From the NCBI GenBank assembly GCA_930633495.1, contig CAKNFJ010000001.1, forward strand, positions 2,689,001 through 2,753,000: a stretch of 64,000 nt of DNA, given 5' to 3'. Below the pieces are notes generated by a model that saw only the letters and a program-made list of their open reading frames with translations, ran no database searches and had not been told where the DNA came from. Positions 18,740 through 27,094 of this stretch are shown here, piece after piece; within the stretch, counting starts at the first letter, position 1; every line of letters starts with the position of its first letter. This stretch comes from Hyphomicrobiales bacterium (GTDB taxonomy: Bacteria > Pseudomonadota > Alphaproteobacteria > Rhizobiales > Beijerinckiaceae). The translations under genes were made by a program, and so were the position numbers.

Positions 18740-18754
18740 ACGGCCCGGATCGCC

Positions 18755-19792
18755 TCAGCCCGCGTTCGCCCGCAGCCAATCCCCCAGCGATGGGCGATGA
18801 TGCCCGTCCCGCCCGGTCGTGGCGGGCGCGGCGACCATCGCGTTCAGCACGGCTTCCTGCGTCGCCTCCGCGGCGGCGCGGAAGAGCGTGTCGATCCGGC
18901 TTTCGTTGAGGGCGCGCAGCGGCACGAGATCGCTCGGCTGGTCGTGGTCGATCGGATCGGCCGTGGTGAAGGCGACGGCGATGTCGCCGCTGCCATTGCC
19001 CCAGAAGGCGCCGAGCCGGGCAAGGCCCGCGCCGCCGCGCCGTGCAACACGATGCAGTTGGCGCGATTCCATCGGCACGTCGGTCGCGATGATCAGGATC
19101 ACCGAGCCGCGCTCGCTCTGCGGCGGCACCTTCCGCGGGGTGGGATGTCTGCCGTCGGGCAGGACGAGATCGCCGGCATTGCCGAAATTGGCGAGCGCCA
19201 GCACGCCGAGCACATGGCCCTTCCCGTCGAGATCGAAGCCGCGCGATGCCGTGCCGATGCCGCCCTTGAAGCCGAAGGCGCTCATGCCCGTTCCGGCCCC
19301 GACCGCGCCTTCCGCGACCGGCCCTGCGGTGGCCGCATCGAGCGCGGCGAAGGCGTGTTCCTCGGTCAAGGCGCGGGCGCGGATATCCGAGAGGTAGCCG
19401 TCATTGCATTCGAGCACGACGGGATTGACCGTGCCGGTCTCTCGGCCGATGTCGGGATTGTCGGCGAGCGCCCGCGCCACCAGCGCGTCAAAGCCGGTGC
19501 CCACGGCGAGCGTGTTGCAGAGCAGGAGCGGCGTCTCGATCTGGCCGAGCTCGGCGAGCTGCATCAACCCCGCGCTCTTGCCGAAACCGTTGATGACATC
19601 GACCGCCGCGCGGACCTTGCGACGGAAGAGGCTGCCGTCATGCGGCAGCAGCGCGGTGAAGCCGGTGAGGATGTCGCCGTCGCGCAAGGTGCGATGGCCG
19701 AGCTTCACGCCAGGGACGTCGGTGATCGCGTTGAGCGGGCCAGGCTGCATGATGCCGCAGGAGAGGCCGAAATCGCGCAGGCGCTGGGTCAT
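18755..19792 (-). CDS. P1-family peptidase (DmpA/BapA-like aminopeptidase)
   Basis: The ATG at 19792 gives 345 residues starting MTQRLRDFGLSCGIMQPG, the family's usual N-terminus; an upstream extension is poor. P1 enzymes are made as a precursor that cuts itself before a serine. Here the likely junction is G229-S230 in ERGSVILIIATDVPM, with the stabilising asparagine N202 in LALANFG. Other family motifs are GVKLGHRT, INGFGKSAGLMQL and GAGTGMSAFGFKGGIG. Members cleave D-alanyl or beta-amino peptides that ordinary peptidases resist, or act as L-aminopeptidases. It is convergent with the M29 gene and fits the surrounding peptide-use cluster. Confidence 0.9.
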   Translation of the reverse strand: MTQRLRDFGLSCGIMQPGPLNAITDVPGVKLGHRTLRDGDILTGFTALLPHDGSLFRRKVRAAVDVINGFGKSAGLMQLAELGQIETPLLLCNTLAVGTGFDALVARALADNPDIGRETGTVNPVVLECNDGYLSDIRARALTEEHAFAALDAATAGPVAEGAVGAGTGMSAFGFKGGIGTASRGFDLDGKGHVLGVLALANFGNAGDLVLPDGRHPTPRKVPPQSERGSVILIIATDVPMESRQLHRVARRGGAGLARLGAFWGNGSGDIAVAFTTADPIDHDQPSDLVPLRALNESRIDTLFRAAAEATQEAVLNAMVAAPATTGRDGHHRPSLGDWLRANAG

Positions 19793-19923
19793 GGTTGCGG
19801 GTCTCGTTGGAGCGTGCGGCGGGAATAGCATGGGTGCGCCACGGCTCAAGCGCGTTCGGCGCAGAGTTGAATGAACGGGAAGACGGTCCGCGCGTTTGGT
19901 GGGACGAAAGCGGGAGAGCACCG

Positions 19924-20355
19924 ATGTCCGATCCGTTCAATCTGCAGCGCTTTCTCGATGCGCAGGAGTCCGTCTGGCCCGATGCGCTTGCGGAGATGAA
20001 GGCGGGACGCAAGCGCAGCCACTGGATCTGGTTCGTCTTTCCGCAGATGCGCGGGCTGGGTCTGTCTCCGAATTCGGAGTTCTACGGCATTGCCTCGCTC
20101 GACGAGGCGCAGGCTTATCTGGCGCATCCGGTGCTCGAGATGCGGCTCGCTACGATCGTAGAGGCGGTGCTGGCGCATGAGGGGAAGAGCGCCAACGCGA
20201 TCTTCGGCTCGCCCGACGACATGAAGCTGCGCTCTTCGATGACGCTGTTCGATACCGCGAGCGGCGATGGCGCCAATCCCTATCGCGCGGTTTTGCGGGG
20301 CTTCTTCGACGGGGTTCCCGATCCGCGCACCCTCGCACTGCTCGGAAAGAGCTGA
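19924..20355 (+). CDS. DUF1810 protein
   Basis: The protein has 143 residues when started at the ATG at 19924, which directly yields MSDPFNLQRFLDAQ, the conserved DUF1810 beginning. KRSHWIWFVFPQMRGLG and SPDDMKLRSSMTLF are diagnostic for the family, which is small, soluble, cytoplasmic and of unknown function. There is no evident operon partner: the P1 peptidase is divergent and the IclR gene lies 300 bases downstream. Confidence 0.88.
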   Translation: MSDPFNLQRFLDAQESVWPDALAEMKAGRKRSHWIWFVFPQMRGLGLSPNSEFYGIASLDEAQAYLAHPVLEMRLATIVEAVLAHEGKSANAIFGSPDDMKLRSSMTLFDTASGDGANPYRAVLRGFFDGVPDPRTLALLGKS

Positions 20356-20385
20356 GCCTCGGCGCGGCTTTCGATCCGGCTCAAC

Positions 20386-20474
20386 CGTCATTGCGAGGAG
20401 GCGCAGCCGACGAAGCAATCCGGGGGACGCAGAGTTCTTTCGTCCCTGGACCGCTTCACAGCGCGCGCAACGAT
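20386..20474. repeat. Intergenic palindromic repeat (cgtcattgcgag type)
   Basis: The element starts CCGTCATTGCGAGGAGGCGC and contains GAAGCAATCC; its far end GACCGCTTCACAGCGCGCGC followed by AACGATGG is roughly the reverse complement of its beginning. This is the pattern of widely dispersed intergenic repeats in Hyphomicrobiales. It fills much of the 300-base gene-free gap between DUF1810 and iclR; the rest of that gap holds only the iclR promoter. Confidence 0.6.
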
Positions 20475-20624
20475 GGTTTCGGTGGGACCGAGGTTCACTG
20501 CAGCTCGACAGCCCGGCAGGACCAGCTTCAGGCGGGATACGGACCTTTCCGCCCGCTCCGAGACGCGCCGATGCGTGCGCCCAAGCGTGATCACAGGATT
20601 GACATCCCGGCAAATTGACGTATT

Positions 20625-20662
20625 GTTCCTTTAATTGCAACTCAAGTTCCATTAAATGGAAC
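20625..20662. promoter_or_regulatory. Tandem IclR-type operators upstream of iclR-hydantoinase operon
   Basis: GTTCCATTAAATGGAAC at 20646-20662 is a perfect 17-base palindrome (8-base arms, one central base). GTTCCTTTAATTGCAAC at 20625-20641 matches it at 14 of 17 positions. Their centres are 21 bases apart, two helical turns, so two dimers would bind the same DNA face. A TTGACA (20599) and TATTGT (20621) pair with 16-base spacing could be the promoter. The IclR protein encoded just downstream is the obvious binder. Confidence 0.65.
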
Positions 20663-20679
20663 TTTCAGGAATGATCCTG

Positions 20680-21465
20680 ATGTCCATCCTCTCTTCGGCC
20701 GTGGATGTGCTTCGTTGCTTCTCCAGCACTCGTCATGACGTGACGGTGACGGATCTCGTCACGCTTTTGGGCATGCCGAAGAGCAACGCCTCGCGGCTTC
20801 TGCGGGCGATGCGCGACGAGGGGCTTCTCGAAACGGTCGGCGAGAGCAAGCGCTATCGCCCCTCGCTGCTGCTCAATCAGGTCGGGCATCTCTACCGCTT
20901 CGCCGCCTCGCTGATCGACCGCGCCGATGCGGTGGTCGGCAAGATCTCCGACCAGATCGGCCATACCGGCTACATCAGCGTCCGCCGCGGCAACGAGATC
21001 GTCGGCGTCACCGCCCATCCCGGCCGCCACGCGCTGCGCGTCGTCACCGCGATCGGCGACCGCATTCCCGCCTTCGCCTCCAGCACCGGCCGCGCCCTGC
21101 TCGCCCGGCTTTCCGATGCGGAGGTCCGCGCGCTTTACCCCGCCGGCTTCACGCCGCCCAGCGCGACCGCGCCGCAGGACATGGACGAGCTGCTCGCCCG
21201 CCTGGCGCGCGTCCGCAGCGCCGGCTTCGCCGAATCCCATGACGAGGCGGTGCATGGCGTACGCGCCATCTCGGTCGCCGTCGGCGATCCCGCGACCGGC
21301 GACGAGGTCGCGATCTGCATCTCCTTCCCGGCGGCGACGGTCGAGCCGGCCGAGCGTCTCGCCATCATCCGTTCGCTGGGCGAGGGCGGCGCCGAGATCG
21401 CCGCCCTGATCCAGGACAAGCGCTTCTACCCCCTGAACCTCTCAATCGCGGAGACCGCTCCATGA
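20680..21465 (+). CDS. IclR-family transcriptional regulator
   Basis: The longest frame starts at 20656, but that ATG lies inside the perfect operator palindrome; the ATG at 20680 has AGGA nine bases before it and gives 261 residues (MSILSSAVDVLRCF), the usual IclR beginning. Residues about 1-65 form the winged helix (TVTDLVTLLGMPKSNASRLL). The effector domain follows, with HTGYISVRRGNEIVGVTAHPGRH, IPAFASSTGRALLA and a C-terminal ICISFPAATVEPAE. Its stop overlaps the next start (ATGA), so regulator and hydantoinase are translated together and the operon is autoregulated. The effector is probably the hydantoin, oxoproline or peptide substrate. Confidence 0.88.
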   Translation: MSILSSAVDVLRCFSSTRHDVTVTDLVTLLGMPKSNASRLLRAMRDEGLLETVGESKRYRPSLLLNQVGHLYRFAASLIDRADAVVGKISDQIGHTGYISVRRGNEIVGVTAHPGRHALRVVTAIGDRIPAFASSTGRALLARLSDAEVRALYPAGFTPPSATAPQDMDELLARLARVRSAGFAESHDEAVHGVRAISVAVGDPATGDEVAICISFPAATVEPAERLAIIRSLGEGGAEIAALIQDKRFYPLNLSIAETAP

Positions 21466-24400
21466 GCAATCGTTGGCGTATCGGCTTCGACATCGGCGGC
21501 ACCTTCACCGACTTCATCCTGTACGATTCGCAGGAGCGTTCGGTCCGGCTGCACAAGCGCCTGACCACGCCGCACGATCCCTCCGAGGCGGCGCTGATCG
21601 GCCTCGGCGAACTCACCGAGATGGCCGGCATCACGCTCGCCGATGTCGGCGATATCGTCCACGGCACGACGCTGGTCACCAATGCGGTGATCGAGCGCAA
21701 GGGTTCCAAGCTCGGCCTGATCACCACCAAGGGTTTCCGCGACATCCTCGAAATGGGGACGGAGCAGCGCTACGATATCTACGACCTGTTCCTGACCTTC
21801 CCTGACCCGCTGGTCTCGCGCGAACACCGCCTCGAGGTGGCCGAGCGCATGGACCGCGACGGCAAGGCCGTGACGGCGCTCGACGCGGAAGCGGTGCGCA
21901 AGGCCGCCCGCGAGCTCGAAGCCGCCGGCTGCGAGGCGATCGCGATCTGCTTCCTCAACAGCTACCGCAACCCGGCGCACGAGAAGGAGGCCAGCCGCAT
22001 CGTCCGCGAGACCTGCCCCGCGCTCACCGTCTCGCTGTCGAGCGAGGTCGTGGCCGAGATCTGGGAATATCAGCGCTTCGTCACTACGGCGGCCAATGCC
22101 TATGTGCAGCCGCTGATGCGCCGCTATCTGCAGCGGCTGGAGCGCGAGCTTGCCGCCCGCTCCTTCCGCGGCTCGCTGACGCTGATGCATTCGGCCGGCG
22201 GCCTGGTCTCGCCGGAGACGGCGCGCACCTTCCCGATCCGGCTGCTCGAAAGCGGCCCGGCCGGCGGCGGCCTCGCCACCGCGCTCTTCGGCGAACTCGC
22301 CGGCCATAAGGACGTGATCTCCTTCGACATGGGCGGCACCACCGCCAAGGCCTGTATGATCGAGGATGGCCGCGCCGAGATCGCGCCGATGCTCGAAGCC
22401 GGTCGCGTCAACCGCTTCGCCAAGGGCTCCGGCCTGCCGATCAAGGCGCCCGTCATCGACATGATCGAGATCGGCGCCGGCGGCGGCTCGATCGCCGCGA
22501 TCGACGAGGTCGGCCTGCTCAAGGTCGGCCCGCATTCGGCCGGCTCCGATCCCGGCCCGGCCTGCTACGGCATGGGCGGCGTGAAACCCACCGTGACCGA
22601 CGCCAATCTTGTGCTCGGCTATTACGATCCCAGCTTCTTCCTCGGTGGGCGCATGGCGCTCGATCTGGAGGCGGCGCGCAAGGCGGTCTCGACGGTCGCC
22701 GCGCCGCTCGGCCTCTCGATCGAGGAAGCCGCCTGGGGCATTCACAAGGTCGTGGTCGAGAGCATGGGCGCGGCGGCCCGCGTCCATCTCGTCGAGAAGG
22801 GCAAGGACCCGCGCCACTACGCCATGGTCGGCTTCGGCGGCGCCGGTCCGGCGCATGCGGTCGATGTCGCCCGCGTGCTCGGCGTCAAGCAGGTCATCAT
22901 CCCGCCGGCCTCGGGCGCGGCTTCGGCGCTCGGCTTCCTCGCCGCGCCGCTCTCCTTCGACATGGTGCGTTCGCTGCCGGTCGAGTTCTCCGAAGGCTTC
23001 GACGCGGCTTCCGTCAATGCCGTACTCCGCGATCTCGAAACCGAAGGGCGCAAGCACCTGACCGAGGCCGGCGTGAAGCCCTCCGACGTCACGGTCGAGC
23101 GCACGGCCGATATGCGCCTTGTCGGCCAGATGCACGACATCGCCGTGCCGCTGCCGGCCGGGACGATCGATGCGTCGAGCCTGGACGCCATCCGTGCGGC
23201 GTTCAGCAAGGCCTATTCCGCCCGCTACACCTCGGTCTATGAGGGCGCCCGGCTGGAAGCGATCAACTTCCGCGTCCGCTGCGCCGGCCCGGTGCCGACG
23301 CTCTCGCTGTCCGGCGCGGCCGGCGGCGGCGATGCCACGAACAAGGTTAAGGGCACCCGCAAGGCCTGGTTCGAGGGCGGCTGGAGCGAGGCGAAGGTCT
23401 ATGACCGCTACGCCCTGCGTTCTGGCGACCGCATCGAAGGCCCGGCGATCGTCGAGGAGCGCGAGTCGACCACGATCGTGCCGCCGGGCGACAGCGTCAG
23501 CATCGACGATGTCCTGAACCTCATCGTCCATGTCGGCCAAGCCAACGCGGCCGAGACCACGATCACCGCCGACATGCCGCTGGCCGAGGCGGCGCGCCGG
23601 ATCGAGGCCGATCCGATCTCGCTGGAGATCATGTGGAGCCGGATGATCAACGTCGTCGAGGAGATGTGGCTGACGGTCTGCCGCACTGCCTTCTCGCTGG
23701 TGATCTCGGAAGCGCAGGATTTCGCCTGCGAACTGCTAGACCCCGAGGGCGAGACGCTGGCGCATTCGCCGCGCGCCATGCCGGTGTTCAACCTGACGCT
23801 GCCGCGTGCGGTCAAGGCGCTCTTGGAGCGCTATCCGGCCGAGACGCTGAAGCCGGGCGACGTGCTGATCACCAACGATCCCTGGCTCTGCGCCGGCCAT
23901 CTCTTCGACATCGCGGTGGTGACGCCGGTCTTCCTCGGCGACCGCGTCGTCGGCCTGATGGGTACGGTCGGTCACGTCTCGGATATCGGCGGAACCAAGG
24001 ATTCGCTGCGGGCCCGCGAGATCTACGAGGAGGGCTTCCAGATCCCGCCGATGAAGCTCTACGAGGCGGGGAAGATCAACGAGACGCTGGTCCGCCTGCT
24101 CGGCGAGAACGTGCGCAATTCCGAGCAGGTGCTCGGAGACCTGCACTCCTTCGTCGCCGCCAACGCGATCGGGGCCGAGCGTTTGCAATCCTTCCTCACC
24201 GATTACGGCATGCAGGATCTGCGTGCGCTCGCCCACGTTGTGCAGAGCCGCTCGGAGAAGGCGATGCGCGAAGCGATCCGCGCCCTGCCGGACGGGGTCT
24301 ATCACGGCACGGTCTCGAACAACCCGCTGGGCACGCCGATGACCTATCCGCTGGCGCTGACGGTGAAGGACGACACGATCCATCTCGACTTCGCCGGGGC

Positions 24401-25310
24401 GCCGCCGCAGCTGGCCCAGGGCGGGCTGAACTGCACGCTCAACTACACGATGGCGCATGCGACCTATCCGCTGAAATGCATGCTGACGCCGGGCGTGCGC
24501 GGCAATGCCGGTTGCTACCGCGCCTTCTCGATCGATGCGCCGAAGGGCTCGATCCTGAACTGCGACAAGCCGCTGGCCGTGAACCTGCGCACCCGCACCG
24601 GCTGGTATCTGGCGCCGAACATCTTCCGCGCCCTCTCCAAAGCGGCGCCGAAGCAGGTCCAGGCCTTCACCGGCCTGCCCGTTGCGGCGAGCGTTTACGG
24701 CCGGGATCAGGCCGGCGACACCTATTCCGACATGCTCTTCGTCGGCGGCGGGCAGGGCGGCTCGGCCCAGGGCGACGGCAAGTCGGGCCTGCTCTACCCG
24801 ACCTCGGCGGCGAACACCTCGATCGAGACCTTCGAATCGCGGGTGCCGGTGCTGGTGGTCGAGAAGACCTATCTGACCGACTCCGGCGGCGCCGGCCAGC
24901 ATCGCGGCGGCCTCGGCCAGCGCGTGCGACTGCGCAAACTCGCCGATGACGGTTTACCGACGCTGGTCTCGCTCTATCCGGAAGGCGTCAACAACCCGAT
25001 CCCGGGCCTGTTCGGTGGCAAGGCCGGCGGCGGTGCCTCGGGCCGGGTGCTCGACGAGCAGGGCCATGTCCTGAAGGACGTCGGCACCGGCGAGCTCGTC
25101 CAGGTCCGGCAGCCGCATGAGATCGTCGAGCTCGTGCTCGCGGGTGGCGCCGGCTACGGCCCGGCTTCCGAGCGCTCGCGGGAAGCGATCGCCCGCGACA
25201 TCGCCCTCGGGCTCGTCTCGGCCGAAGCGGCCAAGCGCGACTACGGCGTGCAGGGAGCGCATGCCACGCAGGATGTCGGCGAGGCCAAGGCCGGCATCCT
25301 GGTTGCCTGA
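21462..25310 (+). CDS. Fused hydantoinase/5-oxoprolinase (HyuA-HyuB), ATP-dependent
   Basis: This 1282-residue protein joins the two subunits that are usually separate. Residues about 1-690 are HyuA/oxoprolinase A, with RIGFDIGGTFTDFILYD as ATP phosphate loop, HGTTLVTNAVIERKGSK, and VISFDMGGTTAKACMIEDG as second actin-fold motif. Residues about 705-1282 are HyuB, with DPISLEIMWSRMINVVEEM, GDVLITNDPW, HVSDIGG and GGQGGSAQGDGKSG. The class cleaves N-methylhydantoin, 5-oxoproline or related cyclic amides with ATP. It is cytoplasmic. It follows iclR with a 4-base overlap and precedes an OPT transporter and an AroM protein, suggesting a complete uptake and opening pathway for a cyclic amide or pyroglutamyl compound. 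Confidence 0.92.
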   Translation: MSNRWRIGFDIGGTFTDFILYDSQERSVRLHKRLTTPHDPSEAALIGLGELTEMAGITLADVGDIVHGTTLVTNAVIERKGSKLGLITTKGFRDILEMGTEQRYDIYDLFLTFPDPLVSREHRLEVAERMDRDGKAVTALDAEAVRKAARELEAAGCEAIAICFLNSYRNPAHEKEASRIVRETCPALTVSLSSEVVAEIWEYQRFVTTAANAYVQPLMRRYLQRLERELAARSFRGSLTLMHSAGGLVSPETARTFPIRLLESGPAGGGLATALFGELAGHKDVISFDMGGTTAKACMIEDGRAEIAPMLEAGRVNRFAKGSGLPIKAPVIDMIEIGAGGGSIAAIDEVGLLKVGPHSAGSDPGPACYGMGGVKPTVTDANLVLGYYDPSFFLGGRMALDLEAARKAVSTVAAPLGLSIEEAAWGIHKVVVESMGAAARVHLVEKGKDPRHYAMVGFGGAGPAHAVDVARVLGVKQVIIPPASGAASALGFLAAPLSFDMVRSLPVEFSEGFDAASVNAVLRDLETEGRKHLTEAGVKPSDVTVERTADMRLVGQMHDIAVPLPAGTIDASSLDAIRAAFSKAYSARYTSVYEGARLEAINFRVRCAGPVPTLSLSGAAGGGDATNKVKGTRKAWFEGGWSEAKVYDRYALRSGDRIEGPAIVEERESTTIVPPGDSVSIDDVLNLIVHVGQANAAETTITADMPLAEAARRIEADPISLEIMWSRMINVVEEMWLTVCRTAFSLVISEAQDFACELLDPEGETLAHSPRAMPVFNLTLPRAVKALLERYPAETLKPGDVLITNDPWLCAGHLFDIAVVTPVFLGDRVVGLMGTVGHVSDIGGTKDSLRAREIYEEGFQIPPMKLYEAGKINETLVRLLGENVRNSEQVLGDLHSFVAANAIGAERLQSFLTDYGMQDLRALAHVVQSRSEKAMREAIRALPDGVYHGTVSNNPLGTPMTYPLALTVKDDTIHLDFAGAPPQLAQGGLNCTLNYTMAHATYPLKCMLTPGVRGNAGCYRAFSIDAPKGSILNCDKPLAVNLRTRTGWYLAPNIFRALSKAAPKQVQAFTGLPVAASVYGRDQAGDTYSDMLFVGGGQGGSAQGDGKSGLLYPTSAANTSIETFESRVPVLVVEKTYLTDSGGAGQHRGGLGQRVRLRKLADDGLPTLVSLYPEGVNNPIPGLFGGKAGGGASGRVLDEQGHVLKDVGTGELVQVRQPHEIVELVLAGGAGYGPASERSREAIARDIALGLVSAEAAKRDYGVQGAHATQDVGEAKAGILVA

Positions 25311-25364
25311 GCCGCAAGGGTCACAACGCACACGCCCGACAGGGGCCAATAAGGGGACTGAGGC

Positions 25365-27038
25365 ATGACCAATCCAACTGAGGGGGTGCCTCAGCGGCAC
25401 CCCAGCCTGTTCGAGCCGGCGACCCTGCTGCTCATCGCCGTGCTCTGCGTCTTCGGCGCGATCATCGGCATGCAGTTGCTGGTGTCGCTCGGCATCACCG
25501 CCAACACCTCGCTGATCGGCGCGCTCGCCGCCATGGCGCTGGCGCGCGTGCCGCTCGCGATCTTCGCCCGCTACCGCTCGATCCATGTGCAGAACCTGGC
25601 CCAGAGCGCGATCTCCTCGGCCACCTTCGGCGCGGCGAACAGCCTGCTGCTGCCGGTCGGCATTCCCTGGCTGCTCGGCCGGCCGGACCTCGTCCTGCCG
25701 ATGCTGGCGGGCGCCTTCTTCGCGATGCTGCTCGACGCCTATCTGCTCTATCGGATGTTCGATTCCCGCGTCTTTCCGGCGACGGGCGCCTGGCCTCCGG
25801 GCGTCGCCGCCGCCGAGGCGATCAAGGCCGGCGACGAGGGCGGCCGCAAGGCGGTGCTGATGGGCATCGGCTTCGGCACGGGCGTCGTCGCCTCCTTCAT
25901 CAAGATCCCGCTGGCCTGGATCGGCTTCGCCGGTTCGACTGCCGTTTCCGGCATTCCGATGTCGGCCTTCGGCGTCGCCTTCATCGGCAATATCTGGGCG
26001 CTCACGATGTTCGGCGTCGGCCTGCTGCTGCGGGGCTATTCTGGCCAGCTCTTCAGTGGACCGACCTTCGCCAGCATCATCCCGAAGGGCGACCTGATGG
26101 CCGCTTACATTCCGCATGGCTTCATGATCGGCGCCGGTCTCGTCGCGCTGCTGCAGGTCGCGCTGCTGCTGTTCCGGCGCGAGGACGCCGCCAAGGCGGG
26201 CGAGGTCAGGGCGGGCGTCAGCGATGCCGAGGTGAAGCGCGCGCTCGGGCTCGGCACCGTCGGCTATCTCGTGATCGCCGTCTTCATCGCGCTGGTCGGC
26301 GGGCTGATGAGCGACATGTCGATCGGCATGCTGATCCTGTTCGTGCTCTATGCCGCCTTCGCGGCCTATGTGCATGAATTGATCGTCGGCCTTGCCGCGA
26401 TGCATTCCGGCTGGTTCCCGGCCTTCGCGGTGGCGCTGATCACGCTGATCATCGGCATGCTGATTGGCTTCCCGATGCCGGCGCTGGCGCTGCTCGTCGG
26501 CTTCTCGGCCGCGACCGGGCCTGCCTTCGCCGATATGGGCTACGATCTGAAGGCCGGCTATCTGCTGCGCGGCAATGGCGCAGATCCGGCCTTCGAGCGC
26601 GACGGTCGCCGCCAGCAGCTCTTCGCCGCGATGTTCGCCTTCGTCGTGGCGGGTGCCGTCGTGCTGTTCTCCTACCAGTCCTTCTTCGACCAGAACCTCG
26701 TCGCACCCGTGAACAAGGTCTATGCCGCGACGATCAAGGCCGGCGTGGCGCCCGGCGTCGCCTGGCAGCTCTTCCTCTGGGCGATCCCGGGCGCGATCCT
26801 GCAGTTCGTCGGCGGGCCGAAGCGGCAGATCGGCGTGCTCTTCGCCACCGGCCTGCTGATCAACTTCCCGATGGCGGGCTGGGCGGTGCTGGCCGGCATC
26901 CTCTGCCGGATCATCTGGGAGAAGCTGCGCGGCGCGAGCGGCGAGGGCGATATGGAGGTTTTCGCCGCGGGCGTCATCGCCGGCGATGCGATCTTCTCGT
27001 TCTTCGACTCCGTTTCGAAGAATTTCTGGAAGCGCTGA
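25365..27038 (+). CDS. OPT-family oligopeptide/metal-chelate transporter
   Basis: The protein has 557 residues and about 14 hydrophobic segments, typical of the oligopeptide transporter (OPT/YSL) superfamily, which imports peptides or peptide-like chelates with protons. Segments such as FGAANSLLLPVGIPWLLG, NIWALTMFGVGLLLRGY, and the C-terminal FLWAIPGAILQFVGGPKRQIG are characteristic. It lies 54 bases after the hydantoinase gene and is followed by a hairpin and then the AroM gene. Within this operon it is the probable importer of the hydantoinase substrate. Which substrate cannot be told from the sequence. Confidence 0.88.
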   Translation: MTNPTEGVPQRHPSLFEPATLLLIAVLCVFGAIIGMQLLVSLGITANTSLIGALAAMALARVPLAIFARYRSIHVQNLAQSAISSATFGAANSLLLPVGIPWLLGRPDLVLPMLAGAFFAMLLDAYLLYRMFDSRVFPATGAWPPGVAAAEAIKAGDEGGRKAVLMGIGFGTGVVASFIKIPLAWIGFAGSTAVSGIPMSAFGVAFIGNIWALTMFGVGLLLRGYSGQLFSGPTFASIIPKGDLMAAYIPHGFMIGAGLVALLQVALLLFRREDAAKAGEVRAGVSDAEVKRALGLGTVGYLVIAVFIALVGGLMSDMSIGMLILFVLYAAFAAYVHELIVGLAAMHSGWFPAFAVALITLIIGMLIGFPMPALALLVGFSAATGPAFADMGYDLKAGYLLRGNGADPAFERDGRRQQLFAAMFAFVVAGAVVLFSYQSFFDQNLVAPVNKVYAATIKAGVAPGVAWQLFLWAIPGAILQFVGGPKRQIGVLFATGLLINFPMAGWAVLAGILCRIIWEKLRGASGEGDMEVFAAGVIAGDAIFSFFDSVSKNFWKR

Positions 27039-27046
27039 GACATCGA

Positions 27047-27072
27047 GGCCCGGGCGGGAGACCGCCCGGGCC
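27047..27072 (+). terminator. Intercistronic hairpin between OPT transporter and AroM
   Basis: An 11-base perfect GC-rich stem (GGCCCGGGCGG) with a GAGA tetraloop starts 9 bases after the transporter stop and is followed by TTT. It probably reduces expression of the last cistron or stabilises the upstream message rather than ending all transcription. Confidence 0.65.
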
Positions 27073-27094
27073 TTTCGCATTCCAAGAGGATGGC

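Noticed and set aside
21426..23540. 704-codon minus-strand open frame antisense to hydantoinase
   Set aside because: Composition artefact; the sequence is Arg/Ala/Gly-rich, no recognised motif, and opposite to a conserved gene.
24954..27080. 708-codon minus-strand frame opposite hydantoinase end and OPT gene
   Set aside because: Arg/Glu/Asp/His-rich mirror of membrane-protein codons; no start signal or homology.
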